DNA from: Lacrimispora defluvii | GTDB lineage: Bacteria; Bacillota; Clostridia; Lachnospirales; Lachnospiraceae | DNA: 64,000 nt | Assembly (NCBI GenBank): GCA_013036995.1 | Contig: JAAOXG010000024.1 | Coordinates: forward strand, 1-64,000 | Direction: 5' to 3' | Shown here: positions 41,678-49,606 of the stretch, piece after piece | Layout: every line of letters begins with the position of its first letter | Position numbering within the stretch: the first letter of the stretch is position 1 | Program-made: the position numbers and the translations under genes | Notes under the pieces: model-generated | What the model was told of the DNA's origin: nothing | The model's input: the letters and a program-made list of their open reading frames with translations, nothing else | Database searches by the model: none

Positions 41678-42550
41678 ATGATAATACAAATTCTTGTTTC
41701 GGGTCTTGTGCTGGGCTGCGTTTATGGACTGATCGCACTGGGCTACAGTCTGATTTACAAAGCATCAGGAATGCTGAACTTTACACAGGGCGATATTCTT
41801 ACATTAGGCGCGTTTTTGGGATATACCTTTTATGGGGTTTTTCATATTCCCTTTGTTCTTACTGTAATTATTGTTTTTATTATTATGCTGGTGTTTGGAA
41901 TGGTTTTGGAAAAGGGCATCATCAGTAAGCTCGTGGCAAAGGGGACCTTGCCAATCTATACGGTTCTGGCAACCATTGCGGTTTCCTATATCATTCAGAA
42001 CGGATCTATGCTGGTATGGGGAACCCAGTCCATTAACTTTCCAAGAATATTTCATATTACCAATATAAGAATTCTTGGTGTAAACATTCAGACAGAAGCA
42101 TTTGTCTGCATTTTAGTTTCCATGATATGTATGGTTTCCCTTCATATCTTTATGAAGCATACCAGGTTTGGGACTTCCATGAGAGCCGCCGCTATGGACC
42201 CGCTGGCTGCCAGAAGTCTTGGAATCAATGTATCTCTTGCCACCGGGCTCACCTGGGGGATTTCTGCAGCAGTGGCTGCACTGGCAGGTATGCTGATCGG
42301 ACCTCTTTACGGGGTATATACAACTTTGGGTGCGACCATTGGAAGAAAAGGTTTTGCCAGTGCAGTAATGGGAGGCTACGGCAATATGTACGGTGCCATG
42401 CTTGGTGGTGCGATTCTTGGACTGGTGGAAACGTTTACTTCTGCTTATATTTCCTCCTCTTATAAAGATCTGGTGGCTTATATCCTGTTAATTACGTTTT
42501 TATTTATTAAGCCCACTGGTATTTTTAATGAACGGGCAATTCAGGATTAG
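41678..42550 (+). CDS. LIV-type ABC permease, LivH type (operon 2)
   Basis: A permease of 290 residues with the family start LVSGLVLGCVYGLIALGYSL and LNFTQGDILTLGAF, plus the EAA-like AMDPLAARSLGINVSLATG loop at about 170-188. GGAGG lies seven bases before the ATG. It forms the channel with the LivM-type protein encoded 14 bases downstream. Confidence 0.95.
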   Translation: MIIQILVSGLVLGCVYGLIALGYSLIYKASGMLNFTQGDILTLGAFLGYTFYGVFHIPFVLTVIIVFIIMLVFGMVLEKGIISKLVAKGTLPIYTVLATIAVSYIIQNGSMLVWGTQSINFPRIFHITNIRILGVNIQTEAFVCILVSMICMVSLHIFMKHTRFGTSMRAAAMDPLAARSLGINVSLATGLTWGISAAVAALAGMLIGPLYGVYTTLGATIGRKGFASAVMGGYGNMYGAMLGGAILGLVETFTSAYISSSYKDLVAYILLITFLFIKPTGIFNERAIQD

Positions 42551-42564
42551 GGAGGGAGAATGGA

Positions 42565-43548
42565 ATGAATCTACGATTAAAAAATGCGATATCAAACAGA
42601 GTAAAAGACTTAATAATTCTTTTGGTACTCTTATTGATGCCTGTGTTTCTCAATGTGATACATTTTGAGTATGCATTTACAATTGTGAGCTTTATCTTTA
42701 TTTACATCATAGCAGTGTCGGGTCTGGATATTGTGTTTGGTTATAGCGGCCAGATATCGCTGGGTCATGCAGCCTTTTTTGCCATTGGGGCTTATGGATC
42801 TGCGATTCTACATAAATATACCCATATTCCGGTAATTCTTACCATGATAATTGCTGCTTTTCTTGCTGCTGTTATTGGTGCAGGACTGGCTTATCCTGCT
42901 TCCAAGCTGGTTTTTCATTTCCTTTCCCTGGCAACAATTGCCTTCGGAGAGATCGTATATCAGCTGGTAGCCCAGTCTCCATATGATATTACGGGTAATT
43001 TTACAGGGTTTTTTACAGATTCTGTAAGCATTTTCGGATATAAACTAAATACCTACAGCAGGTTTTATTATTTTGGACTGGTCAGTGTGGTTATTTTCCT
43101 GCTCATAAAAAACAATTTAATAAAATCCAAAGTTGGACGGGCTTTTATAGCAATCAGAGAGAATTCCCATGCGGCGGATGGAATGGGTATCAATGTGCGG
43201 AATTATAAAATTCTGGCATTTGCCATCAGCGCATTTTTTACAGCCTTTGCAGGTGGGATGTATGCTCACTGCGTGAAGTTCATCAGCCCGGATACATTTA
43301 TGTACAAGCAGTCTGTTATGTTTCTTACCATGCTTTTATTTGGCGGAACAGCCTCCCGCTTCGGTCCCATTTTCGGTGCGGTATCGGTACTTATATTAAA
43401 TGAGGCGCTCCGTGCTACGGAAAAGTATCAGCTGTTAATTTACGGTGTTTTGCTGTTGATTGTAATTGTTGTGCTGCCAGGGGGTCTTTATGGGGCATAT
43501 CAGGACGTTGCAGTAAAATTCAAAAAGAAGGGAGTAAATAAATGCTGA
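42565..43548 (+). CDS. LIV-type ABC permease, LivM type (operon 2)
   Basis: A permease of 327 residues with the LivM block VFGYSGQISLGHAAFFAIGA at about 57-76 and EAA-like loop AIRENSHAADGMGINVRNYK near 190-210. The stop overlaps the ATG of the next ATPase gene by seven bases. Confidence 0.95.
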   Translation: MNLRLKNAISNRVKDLIILLVLLLMPVFLNVIHFEYAFTIVSFIFIYIIAVSGLDIVFGYSGQISLGHAAFFAIGAYGSAILHKYTHIPVILTMIIAAFLAAVIGAGLAYPASKLVFHFLSLATIAFGEIVYQLVAQSPYDITGNFTGFFTDSVSIFGYKLNTYSRFYYFGLVSVVIFLLIKNNLIKSKVGRAFIAIRENSHAADGMGINVRNYKILAFAISAFFTAFAGGMYAHCVKFISPDTFMYKQSVMFLTMLLFGGTASRFGPIFGAVSVLILNEALRATEKYQLLIYGVLLLIVIVVLPGGLYGAYQDVAVKFKKKGVNKC

Positions 43549-44294
43549 AGGTCAAAAACGTAACCTTAAGGTTTGGCGGTCTGGTGGCGAATAATGATGT
43601 TTCCATGGAAGTAAGAGATGGGAAAATCACTGGCCTCATTGGTCCGAACGGAGCGGGTAAAACAACCTTTTTCAACTGCATCAGCGGTGTTTATACTCCA
43701 AATGAAGGAAAGATAATATTTGAAGGAAAAGAAATTCAGGGCTACCGTCCTTATCAGATCAATAAAGCAGGAATCAGCCGCACCTATCAGATCATCAATC
43801 TGTTTAAAAAAATGAAGGTATATGAAAATGTAATCGTAGGAATGCATTCCAGACTAAATTCCAGGGTTACAGATTCTCTTTTTAAGACAAAAAAAGAAAG
43901 AGAAGAGGAGAAGAAGGCTTATGAAAAGGCTTTGGAATTGCTGGATTTCGTAGGGCTTCTGGAATTGAAGGATGAACCGGCAGGTTCCCTTTCCTATGGA
44001 AAACAGAGGCTTCTTGAAATCTGTCGTGCCCTGGCAAGCGATCCTAAGATACTGCTGCTTGATGAGCCTGCTGCAGGTATGAATGGGACAGAGAAGAATG
44101 AGCTTGATGTGTTGTGCAAGAAAATAGTGGAAAGAGGGGTCAGCATTCTGATCATTGAACATGATATGAAGCTGATGATGGGGCTTGCTGATTACATGTA
44201 TGTATTAAACTATGGTAAGCTGCTTGCAGAAGGCGCTCCCTTGGAAATCCAGAACAATCCTGCCGTGATTGAAGCTTACCTGGGAGGAGAATAA
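43542..44294 (+). CDS. LIV-type ABC ATPase, LivG type (operon 2)
   Basis: An ATPase of 250 residues: Walker A GPNGAGKT at about 34-41, signature LSYGKQRLLEI, Walker B ILLLDEPAAGMN, and the LivG-type ending AYLGGE. Its stop shares one base with the following ATG (TAATG), so translation is coupled. Confidence 0.95.
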   Translation: MLKVKNVTLRFGGLVANNDVSMEVRDGKITGLIGPNGAGKTTFFNCISGVYTPNEGKIIFEGKEIQGYRPYQINKAGISRTYQIINLFKKMKVYENVIVGMHSRLNSRVTDSLFKTKKEREEEKKAYEKALELLDFVGLLELKDEPAGSLSYGKQRLLEICRALASDPKILLLDEPAAGMNGTEKNELDVLCKKIVERGVSILIIEHDMKLMMGLADYMYVLNYGKLLAEGAPLEIQNNPAVIEAYLGGE

Positions 44295-45016
44295 TGGGAA
44301 AACATTTATTGGAATTGAAAAACCTTCAGTATTCTTATGGCAATATTAAAGTAGTGCATGGGATTGACCTCTATGTGGATGAGGGTGAGATTGTAACCAT
44401 AATAGGTGCCAACGGAGCTGGAAAAACAACTACCCTTCAGACTATTTCCGGACTGACGGCAGCATCTGGTGTAAAAGGGGAAATTATTTTTGACGGCAGG
44501 AACATCGGAAGAACCAGAGGACATTTAATTGCAGGCCAGGGTCTGGTACAGGTTTTAGAGGGAAGACATGTTTTCTCAAAGCTTACTGTTGCAGAGAATA
44601 TTAAGATGGGAACCTATATCCGTAAGGATAAGGCAAATATTAACAGGGATATTGATCATGTATATGAAATGTTCCCAAGATTGTATGAACGAAGAACCCA
44701 GCTTGCGGGCACTCTCTCCGGAGGAGAGCAGCAGATGCTGGCAATCGGCCGTGCCCTGCTGTGCAATCCCAGAATGATTTTGCTGGATGAACCTTCACTG
44801 GGACTGGCTCCTATCATTATAAAAGAAATTTTTGAATCCATTGTTCGTATTAATAAGCAGGGAACTTCTGTTCTTTTTGTGGAGCAGAATTCAAAAATAG
44901 CTTTAAATGTGGCGGATCGGGGTTATGTGATGCAGAATGGAGAAATCATACTTCACGACACCAGTGTGAATCTGCTTCAGAATGAAGAGGTTAAAAAAGC
45001 TTATTTAGGTGAATAA
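44294..45016 (+). CDS. LIV-type ABC ATPase, LivF type (operon 2)
   Basis: An ATPase of 240 residues: Walker A GANGAGKT at about 38-45, QVLEGRHVF as in LivF, signature LSGGEQQML, Walker B MILLDEPSLGLAP. It completes the second LIV importer; the LarA-like gene begins 16 bases after its stop. Confidence 0.95.
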   Translation: MGKHLLELKNLQYSYGNIKVVHGIDLYVDEGEIVTIIGANGAGKTTTLQTISGLTAASGVKGEIIFDGRNIGRTRGHLIAGQGLVQVLEGRHVFSKLTVAENIKMGTYIRKDKANINRDIDHVYEMFPRLYERRTQLAGTLSGGEQQMLAIGRALLCNPRMILLDEPSLGLAPIIIKEIFESIVRINKQGTSVLFVEQNSKIALNVADRGYVMQNGEIILHDTSVNLLQNEEVKKAYLGE

Positions 45017-45032
45017 AGGGGGAGGTATTTAT

Positions 45033-46316
45033 ATGAGAGAAAGACCTTTTGTGGCTGACTTAGTAAAGGATGTAACGGTGCCGAGAATGTTCCGGGTCCG
45101 TCAGATATTTCCCCGAAATAAAATCGAACCAGAAGAGATACCTGGCATAATAAAGAAACTGCTTTCAGAAGAAAAGTTTTCTTCTCAGATTAAACCGGGA
45201 ATGAAAATTGCTGTTACAGCAGGTTCCAGGGGAATAGCAAACAATGCGTTAACAACAAAGTGCATTGCGGATTTTATTAAATCAAGAGGTGCACAGCCCT
45301 TTGTGGTTCCTGCCATGGGAAGCCATGGGGGAAGTACTGCTGCGGGACAGAGAGAGATTCTCAGGGGCTATGGAATTACAGAAGAATATCTTCAGTGCCC
45401 CATCCTTTCTTCTATGGAGGTAAAGAAAATTGGAGTAAATGAAGAAGGAAAGGATGTTTACATAGATAAATACGCAGCGGAATCCGATGGTATTGTCATT
45501 GGCTGCCGAATCAAACCTCATACGGCGTTCCGGGGTCCCTATGAAAGCGGAATTATGAAAATGATGGCAATTGGATTGGGAAAACAGTATGGAGCGCAAG
45601 TTTGTCATGAAGCAGGGTTTAAGCATATGGCAAAAAATGTGCCTTTGTTCGGAAAGGCCATAATCAGGCATGCTCCTGTCTTATTCGCAGTACCAACCAT
45701 AGAAAATGCCTACGATGAGACCTGTAAGATCGTGGCGGTAAATGCAGATGAGATTGAGGAAATGGAGCCAGCCCTTTTAAAAGAAGCCGCCTCCTATATG
45801 GCAAAAATTCTGGTGGATTCCTGTGATGTTTTGATTGTGGATGAGATAGGAAAAAACTATAGCGGTGACGGAATGGATCCCAATATAACCGGAACTTTTT
45901 GTTCTCCCTATGCCTCTGGCGGGATCGCCGCCCAGAGGGTGGTGGTTCTGGATTTAAGTAAAGAAACCCACGGAAACGGCATTGGATTAGGATTTTCAAG
46001 CGCTACCACAAAACGTGTTTTTGATAAACTGGATTTAGCCTCCATGTATCCAAACGCAATCACCTGCACCGTACTTGGAGGTGTCCGGATTCCAATTATA
46101 ATGGAAAGTGATAAGGAAGCAATTCAGGTTTGTATTAAAAGCTGCAACGAAATCGACAAGACCCGGCCAAGAGTTGTGAGAATTCCCAACAGCCTCCATC
46201 TGGAGCATATTATGCTTTCCGAAGATTACTTAGAGGAAATTAAAGGTATGGAAACCATTGAGATAGAATCTGAGCCAATGGATTTACCTTTTGATGGGTA
46301 TGGAATGCTTTGGTAG
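45033..46316 (+). CDS. LarA-like (DUF2088) nickel-pincer racemase/epimerase candidate
   Basis: A protein of 427 residues of the lactate racemase (LarA) superfamily. The four residues known in the Lactobacillus enzyme (His108, His174, Lys184, His200) have apparent counterparts: His98 in MGSHGG, His163 in IKPHTAF, Lys176 in GIMKMM and His192 in CHEAGF. The Lys-His distance (16) is the same as in LarA. It could therefore use the nickel-pincer nucleotide to racemise or epimerise a 2-hydroxy acid or sugar acid. No larB, larC or larE is in the window. The start is the ATG after GGGAGG. It follows a LIV importer and precedes a zinc dehydrogenase. Confidence 0.9.
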   Translation: MRERPFVADLVKDVTVPRMFRVRQIFPRNKIEPEEIPGIIKKLLSEEKFSSQIKPGMKIAVTAGSRGIANNALTTKCIADFIKSRGAQPFVVPAMGSHGGSTAAGQREILRGYGITEEYLQCPILSSMEVKKIGVNEEGKDVYIDKYAAESDGIVIGCRIKPHTAFRGPYESGIMKMMAIGLGKQYGAQVCHEAGFKHMAKNVPLFGKAIIRHAPVLFAVPTIENAYDETCKIVAVNADEIEEMEPALLKEAASYMAKILVDSCDVLIVDEIGKNYSGDGMDPNITGTFCSPYASGGIAAQRVVVLDLSKETHGNGIGLGFSSATTKRVFDKLDLASMYPNAITCTVLGGVRIPIIMESDKEAIQVCIKSCNEIDKTRPRVVRIPNSLHLEHIMLSEDYLEEIKGMETIEIESEPMDLPFDGYGMLW

Positions 46317-46343
46317 GTTCTTAATATAAGGAGAAGTGACAAA

Positions 46344-47399
46344 ATGAAAGCTATTTATATCGTGGAACCTGGAAAGGTGGAAGTGAAAGAGGTTGAAAAA
46401 CCAGTAAGAAAGCCGGGAGAGGCATTGCTGAAAATTTTATACGGAGGTATTTGCGGAAGCGATCTTGGCTCTTACCGGGGAACATTTGCGTATTTTGATT
46501 ATCCAAGAATTCCAGGTCATGAGTTTAGTGCAGAGATTATCGAAATTGATGAAAACAATGAATATGGTTTGAAACAGGGAATGATTGTTACCTGTAACCC
46601 TTATTTTAACTGTGATGCCTGCTACAGCTGTGAAAAAGGGCTTGTCAATGCCTGCATGGATAACCATACCATGGGCTGCCAGAGGGATGGAGCCTTCTGC
46701 CAATACATTACCATGCCACTGGAACGGGTTTTTGATGGAAAAGGCCTTTCTCCCAAGGTGCTGACAGCCATTGAACCTTTCTGTATCGGTTATCATGGGA
46801 TACAGCGTGCAGGAATTAAAAAGGGAGATAAAGTGCTGGTGGTAGGGTCTGGAACCATCGGCGTTCTGGCGGCAATTGCGGCAAAGGCTCTGGGAGGCCA
46901 GGTTTACATATCAGATGTGGCAAAAGAAAAGCTTGATTATGCAATGGAACACTTTGAATTTGCAGGAACCATCTTAAATGACAGCCCTCATGCACTTCTG
47001 CAGGCGGCCAGAGAGATTACTGGCAGTATATCAATTAACGGCAAAGAAGCAGTTTATGGATTTGATGTATGCATTGAGGCGGTAGGTCAGCCCTCCACTT
47101 TTCTGGATTGTATTGAGGCTGCAGCATTTGGCGGAAAAGTGGTAATTATTGGTGTCGGTAAAAAGAATCTGGACTTTAATTTTACCATGATACAGAAGAA
47201 GGAACTGAATGTCTATGGCAGCAGGAATGCGATGAATAAGGATTTTATAGAATTAATAGATCTGGTAAAAAATGGCGGAGTCGAATTGGATAAGGTAATT
47301 ACCCATGAATATCCTTATGAGGAAGGGGCAAAGGCCTTTGAGGATTTCAACAGCAATGGTGCGCATATGCTAAAGGTACTTTTAGATTTTACAAAGTAG
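46344..47399 (+). CDS. Zinc-dependent alcohol/polyol dehydrogenase (MDR family)
   Basis: A medium-chain dehydrogenase of 351 residues. Catalytic zinc ligands are at GGICGSD and GHEFSAE, the structural zinc site is CDACYSCEKGLVNAC (four Cys), and the Rossmann loop is VVGSGTIGVLAAI at about 167-179. It oxidises a secondary alcohol with NAD(P); relatives include sorbitol, threonine and galactitol-1-phosphate dehydrogenases. As last gene of LIV operon 2 it may oxidise the product of the LarA-like enzyme. AAGGAG precedes the ATG and a strong terminator follows. Confidence 0.94.
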   Translation: MKAIYIVEPGKVEVKEVEKPVRKPGEALLKILYGGICGSDLGSYRGTFAYFDYPRIPGHEFSAEIIEIDENNEYGLKQGMIVTCNPYFNCDACYSCEKGLVNACMDNHTMGCQRDGAFCQYITMPLERVFDGKGLSPKVLTAIEPFCIGYHGIQRAGIKKGDKVLVVGSGTIGVLAAIAAKALGGQVYISDVAKEKLDYAMEHFEFAGTILNDSPHALLQAAREITGSISINGKEAVYGFDVCIEAVGQPSTFLDCIEAAAFGGKVVIIGVGKKNLDFNFTMIQKKELNVYGSRNAMNKDFIELIDLVKNGGVELDKVITHEYPYEEGAKAFEDFNSNGAHMLKVLLDFTK

Positions 47400-47414
47400 C
47401 TGTTTGTCAGGAAT

Positions 47415-47460
47415 ACGTTCGGATTGATGAAAAAAACAATTCAATCCGAACGTTTCTTTT
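47415..47460 (+). terminator. Terminator of LIV operon 2
   Basis: A perfect 13-bp inverted repeat (ACGTTCGGATTGA / TCAATCCGAACGT) followed by TTTCTTTT. Confidence 0.92.
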
Positions 47461-47526
47461 GATGTTAATTTTATTCCGCTGTTCTGAAACTGCAATAGGA
47501 AGTGGCGCAAAACAGGGTTTTGGATA

Positions 47527-47582
47527 TTGACTTTTCATTTTCAATGAGCTATTCTAATATTGTGTAGTAGCATAAATGCAAC
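47527..47582 (+). promoter_or_regulatory. Promoter and GCAnAAATGCAAC element of Cro-like gene 2
   Basis: TTGACT (47527), a 17-base spacer and TATTCT (47550-47555), then TAGCATAAATGCAAC at 47568-47582. It aligns almost throughout with the region at 38672-38728. Confidence 0.7.
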
Positions 47583-47600
47583 TGGGGAGGGGTGAGTTAT

Positions 47601-47807
47601 TTGAATATACAAAAGTTAAAAGGGAAGATGGCTGAGTCTGGAATTACCCAGGAGGCAATCGCTGATGCCATGGGGATGAGCAGATGTACATTTTACCGGA
47701 AGATGAAACGAAGGGGAGATACGTTTACTGTGGAAGAGATGAACAAAATTGTAAAGATAATACCTCTGAGCAGAGAGGAGGCTATCACTATTTTTTTTAC
47801 CCTGTGA
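47601..47807 (+). CDS. Small Cro-like HTH protein 2
   Basis: About 68 residues, one HTH (SGITQEAIADAMGMSRCTFYRK) and a short tail. It is the close paralogue of the protein encoded at 38.7 kb, with the same promoter layout and the same GGAGGGG-to-TTG ribosome-site spacing, so TTG is taken as start. Directly after its stop codon is another motif copy, TTGCATGAATGCGAC at 47809-47823. The RpiR regulator and fructose genes lie downstream. I see no cI-like partner at this copy. Confidence 0.85.
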   Translation: MNIQKLKGKMAESGITQEAIADAMGMSRCTFYRKMKRRGDTFTVEEMNKIVKIIPLSREEAITIFFTL

Positions 47808-47855
47808 GTTGCATGAATGCGACTGTATGAATGGAACAGGGGATGGAGGTCTATC

Positions 47856-48596
47856 ATGATTATTCCGCTTGATACGAATATTATAGGGAATTTAACAAAG
47901 ACAGAACATGAAATTATAAACTACATAAACAGCCATGAAGGAACTCTTGCCGGAATGTCGATTGTTGATATTGCTTTTGAGACATTTTCATCACCATCCA
48001 CCGTTTCAAGGGCGATTCGTAAATGTGGGCTGAATGGCTTTAATGAACTGAGATACCGCTCAGGACATAAAGCAAAGAGTGAAGAGATTCAGAACATCAA
48101 TGAACTTTTTAATAAGACACTGATAGAGGCTCAGGCTGTGCATGAGCGCATTTCACTCACTGATATACTGGCAGTCATTGAATGTCTGAAAGATGCGCAC
48201 CAGATTTCTGTATTTGCGAGAGGGCTGACTACCTATGTTGGTCAGGAGTTTTCCTTAAAGTTACAGCTTCTTGGCTATGATGTTTTCTTTTCCGATGATC
48301 CCAACATCATGAGAGTAAAAGCATCAAAGATGAAGGAGAAAGATATTTTATTTATCCTGTCTTTAAACGGCCAGACACCGGAGCTGATTTTAGCAGCTGC
48401 CACAGCCAGTCAGAAAGGAAACTGTGTAATATCCTGCTGCTGTAACCCGCAGTCCGAGTTAATTTCATACAGCAACATTGCTCTTGTAGGATATAAGCAT
48501 GCTCACCAGGCGATTAAGGAATTCGAGGTGTCTTCAAGAATTGCCCTTTATATGATTTGCAGAATTATTATTGACTATATTTCGGAGTCTGTCTAA
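47856..48596 (+). CDS. RpiR-family transcriptional regulator
   Basis: A regulator of 246 residues with an N-terminal RpiR HTH (TKTEHEIINYINSHEGTLAG, then DIAFETFSSPSTVSRAIRKC, about 10-60) and a C-terminal SIS sugar-phosphate-binding domain (ISVFARGLTTYVGQEFSLKL, ILFILSLNGQTPELI). It precedes fruK-fruA-aldolase in the same direction and probably responds to a fructose phosphate. The ATG (MIIPLD) six bases after GGAGG is chosen. Confidence 0.92.
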   Translation: MIIPLDTNIIGNLTKTEHEIINYINSHEGTLAGMSIVDIAFETFSSPSTVSRAIRKCGLNGFNELRYRSGHKAKSEEIQNINELFNKTLIEAQAVHERISLTDILAVIECLKDAHQISVFARGLTTYVGQEFSLKLQLLGYDVFFSDDPNIMRVKASKMKEKDILFILSLNGQTPELILAAATASQKGNCVISCCCNPQSELISYSNIALVGYKHAHQAIKEFEVSSRIALYMICRIIIDYISESV

Positions 48597-48614
48597 GACT
48601 CCTTTTTCATAACC

Positions 48615-48647
48615 TGAAAAGATTTTCACAGCAATCTTCTCTATAAT
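48615..48647 (+). promoter_or_regulatory. fru operon promoter with candidate RpiR operator
   Basis: TATAAT at 48642-48647. The expected -35 position is covered by TGAAAA-GA-TTTTCA (48615-48628), a palindrome of the GAAA/TTTC kind reported for RpiR-type regulators. AAGATT/AATCTT arms at 48619 and 48633 overlap it. Confidence 0.5.
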
Positions 48648-48679
48648 AACTGGTAAGCAGATAAGAGAGGTGGAATAAA

Positions 48680-49606
48680 GTGATCTATACATTGACGGCA
48701 AACCCGGCGATTGATATGAATATCTCGTCTAATGGAATTATGGGAAAGGTGGTTAACCGGACGTTTGATGCAGTTTATACTCCCAACGGCAAGGGGTTAA
48801 ACGTCAGCTACTGCCTGAACCGGTTTGAAACACAGTCCGCTGTTCTTGGTTTTTTCGGCGGTTTCTCCGGAAGGTATATTGTTGAGGAGACACAGAAAAT
48901 GGGGATTAAAGTATATCCTGTCTGGGTGGAGGATACAACCAGAATCAATATCTTTTTAAATGACAGAGCCGAGGAATACAAATTTGTCAATGAAGGATCT
49001 TACGTTTCTCAAAAGAAGCAGAGAGAGCTGTGCATGCTTATGGAAACTCTTGGGGATATGGATACGTTAATTATCAGTGGAAGCCTGCCAAAAGGGCTGA
49101 CAGATTCCTTTTATGATGAGGTACTGGATATCTGCAGAAAGAAGCAGACGGCTGTTATTTTAGACATCAGTTCTCCTTATCTTAAAAAGCTGATGGGAAC
49201 CAGGCCATATCTTATCAAACCCAATGATGAAGAGATTAAGGATATCTTCGGAATCGTAATGAGAGATGAGGCTGATATCAAAGATGTGCTTCTGGACCTC
49301 TATGAAGGGGGAGCAAAAAACATTCTTTTAACTTTGGGAGAACGGGGATCGTATTTTTACAACGGAAGCGGCTTATACCATGCAGGGGCTAAGAAGATAG
49401 AACTGGTCAGTTCGGCCTGTGCCGGTGATGCGGCACTTGCAGGTTTTTTAAGCATATGGCTGAATCAACCAGATGAGATTGTGAGGGCATTAAAGCGTTC
49501 CGCGGCGGTAGGTGCCAATGTGGCAGAAAGCAGCGGGCTTGGTTTAATGGATAAAGTTGAGAACTATGCAAAAGAAATTATAGTGAGAAAGGTGGAGGGA
49601 GTATGA
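48680..49606 (+). CDS. fruK: 1-phosphofructokinase (PfkB family)
   Basis: A PfkB-family sugar-phosphate kinase of 308 residues starting at GTG. Family blocks are TLTANPAID, PNGKGLNVSYCL (substrate binding), ISGSLPKGL, and the catalytic CAGDAALAGF near 252-262. It phosphorylates fructose 1-phosphate to fructose 1,6-bisphosphate; tagatose-6-phosphate kinase is the main alternative, made less likely by the fructose PTS gene that overlaps its stop by four bases. Confidence 0.93.
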   Translation: MIYTLTANPAIDMNISSNGIMGKVVNRTFDAVYTPNGKGLNVSYCLNRFETQSAVLGFFGGFSGRYIVEETQKMGIKVYPVWVEDTTRINIFLNDRAEEYKFVNEGSYVSQKKQRELCMLMETLGDMDTLIISGSLPKGLTDSFYDEVLDICRKKQTAVILDISSPYLKKLMGTRPYLIKPNDEEIKDIFGIVMRDEADIKDVLLDLYEGGAKNILLTLGERGSYFYNGSGLYHAGAKKIELVSSACAGDAALAGFLSIWLNQPDEIVRALKRSAAVGANVAESSGLGLMDKVENYAKEIIVRKVEGV

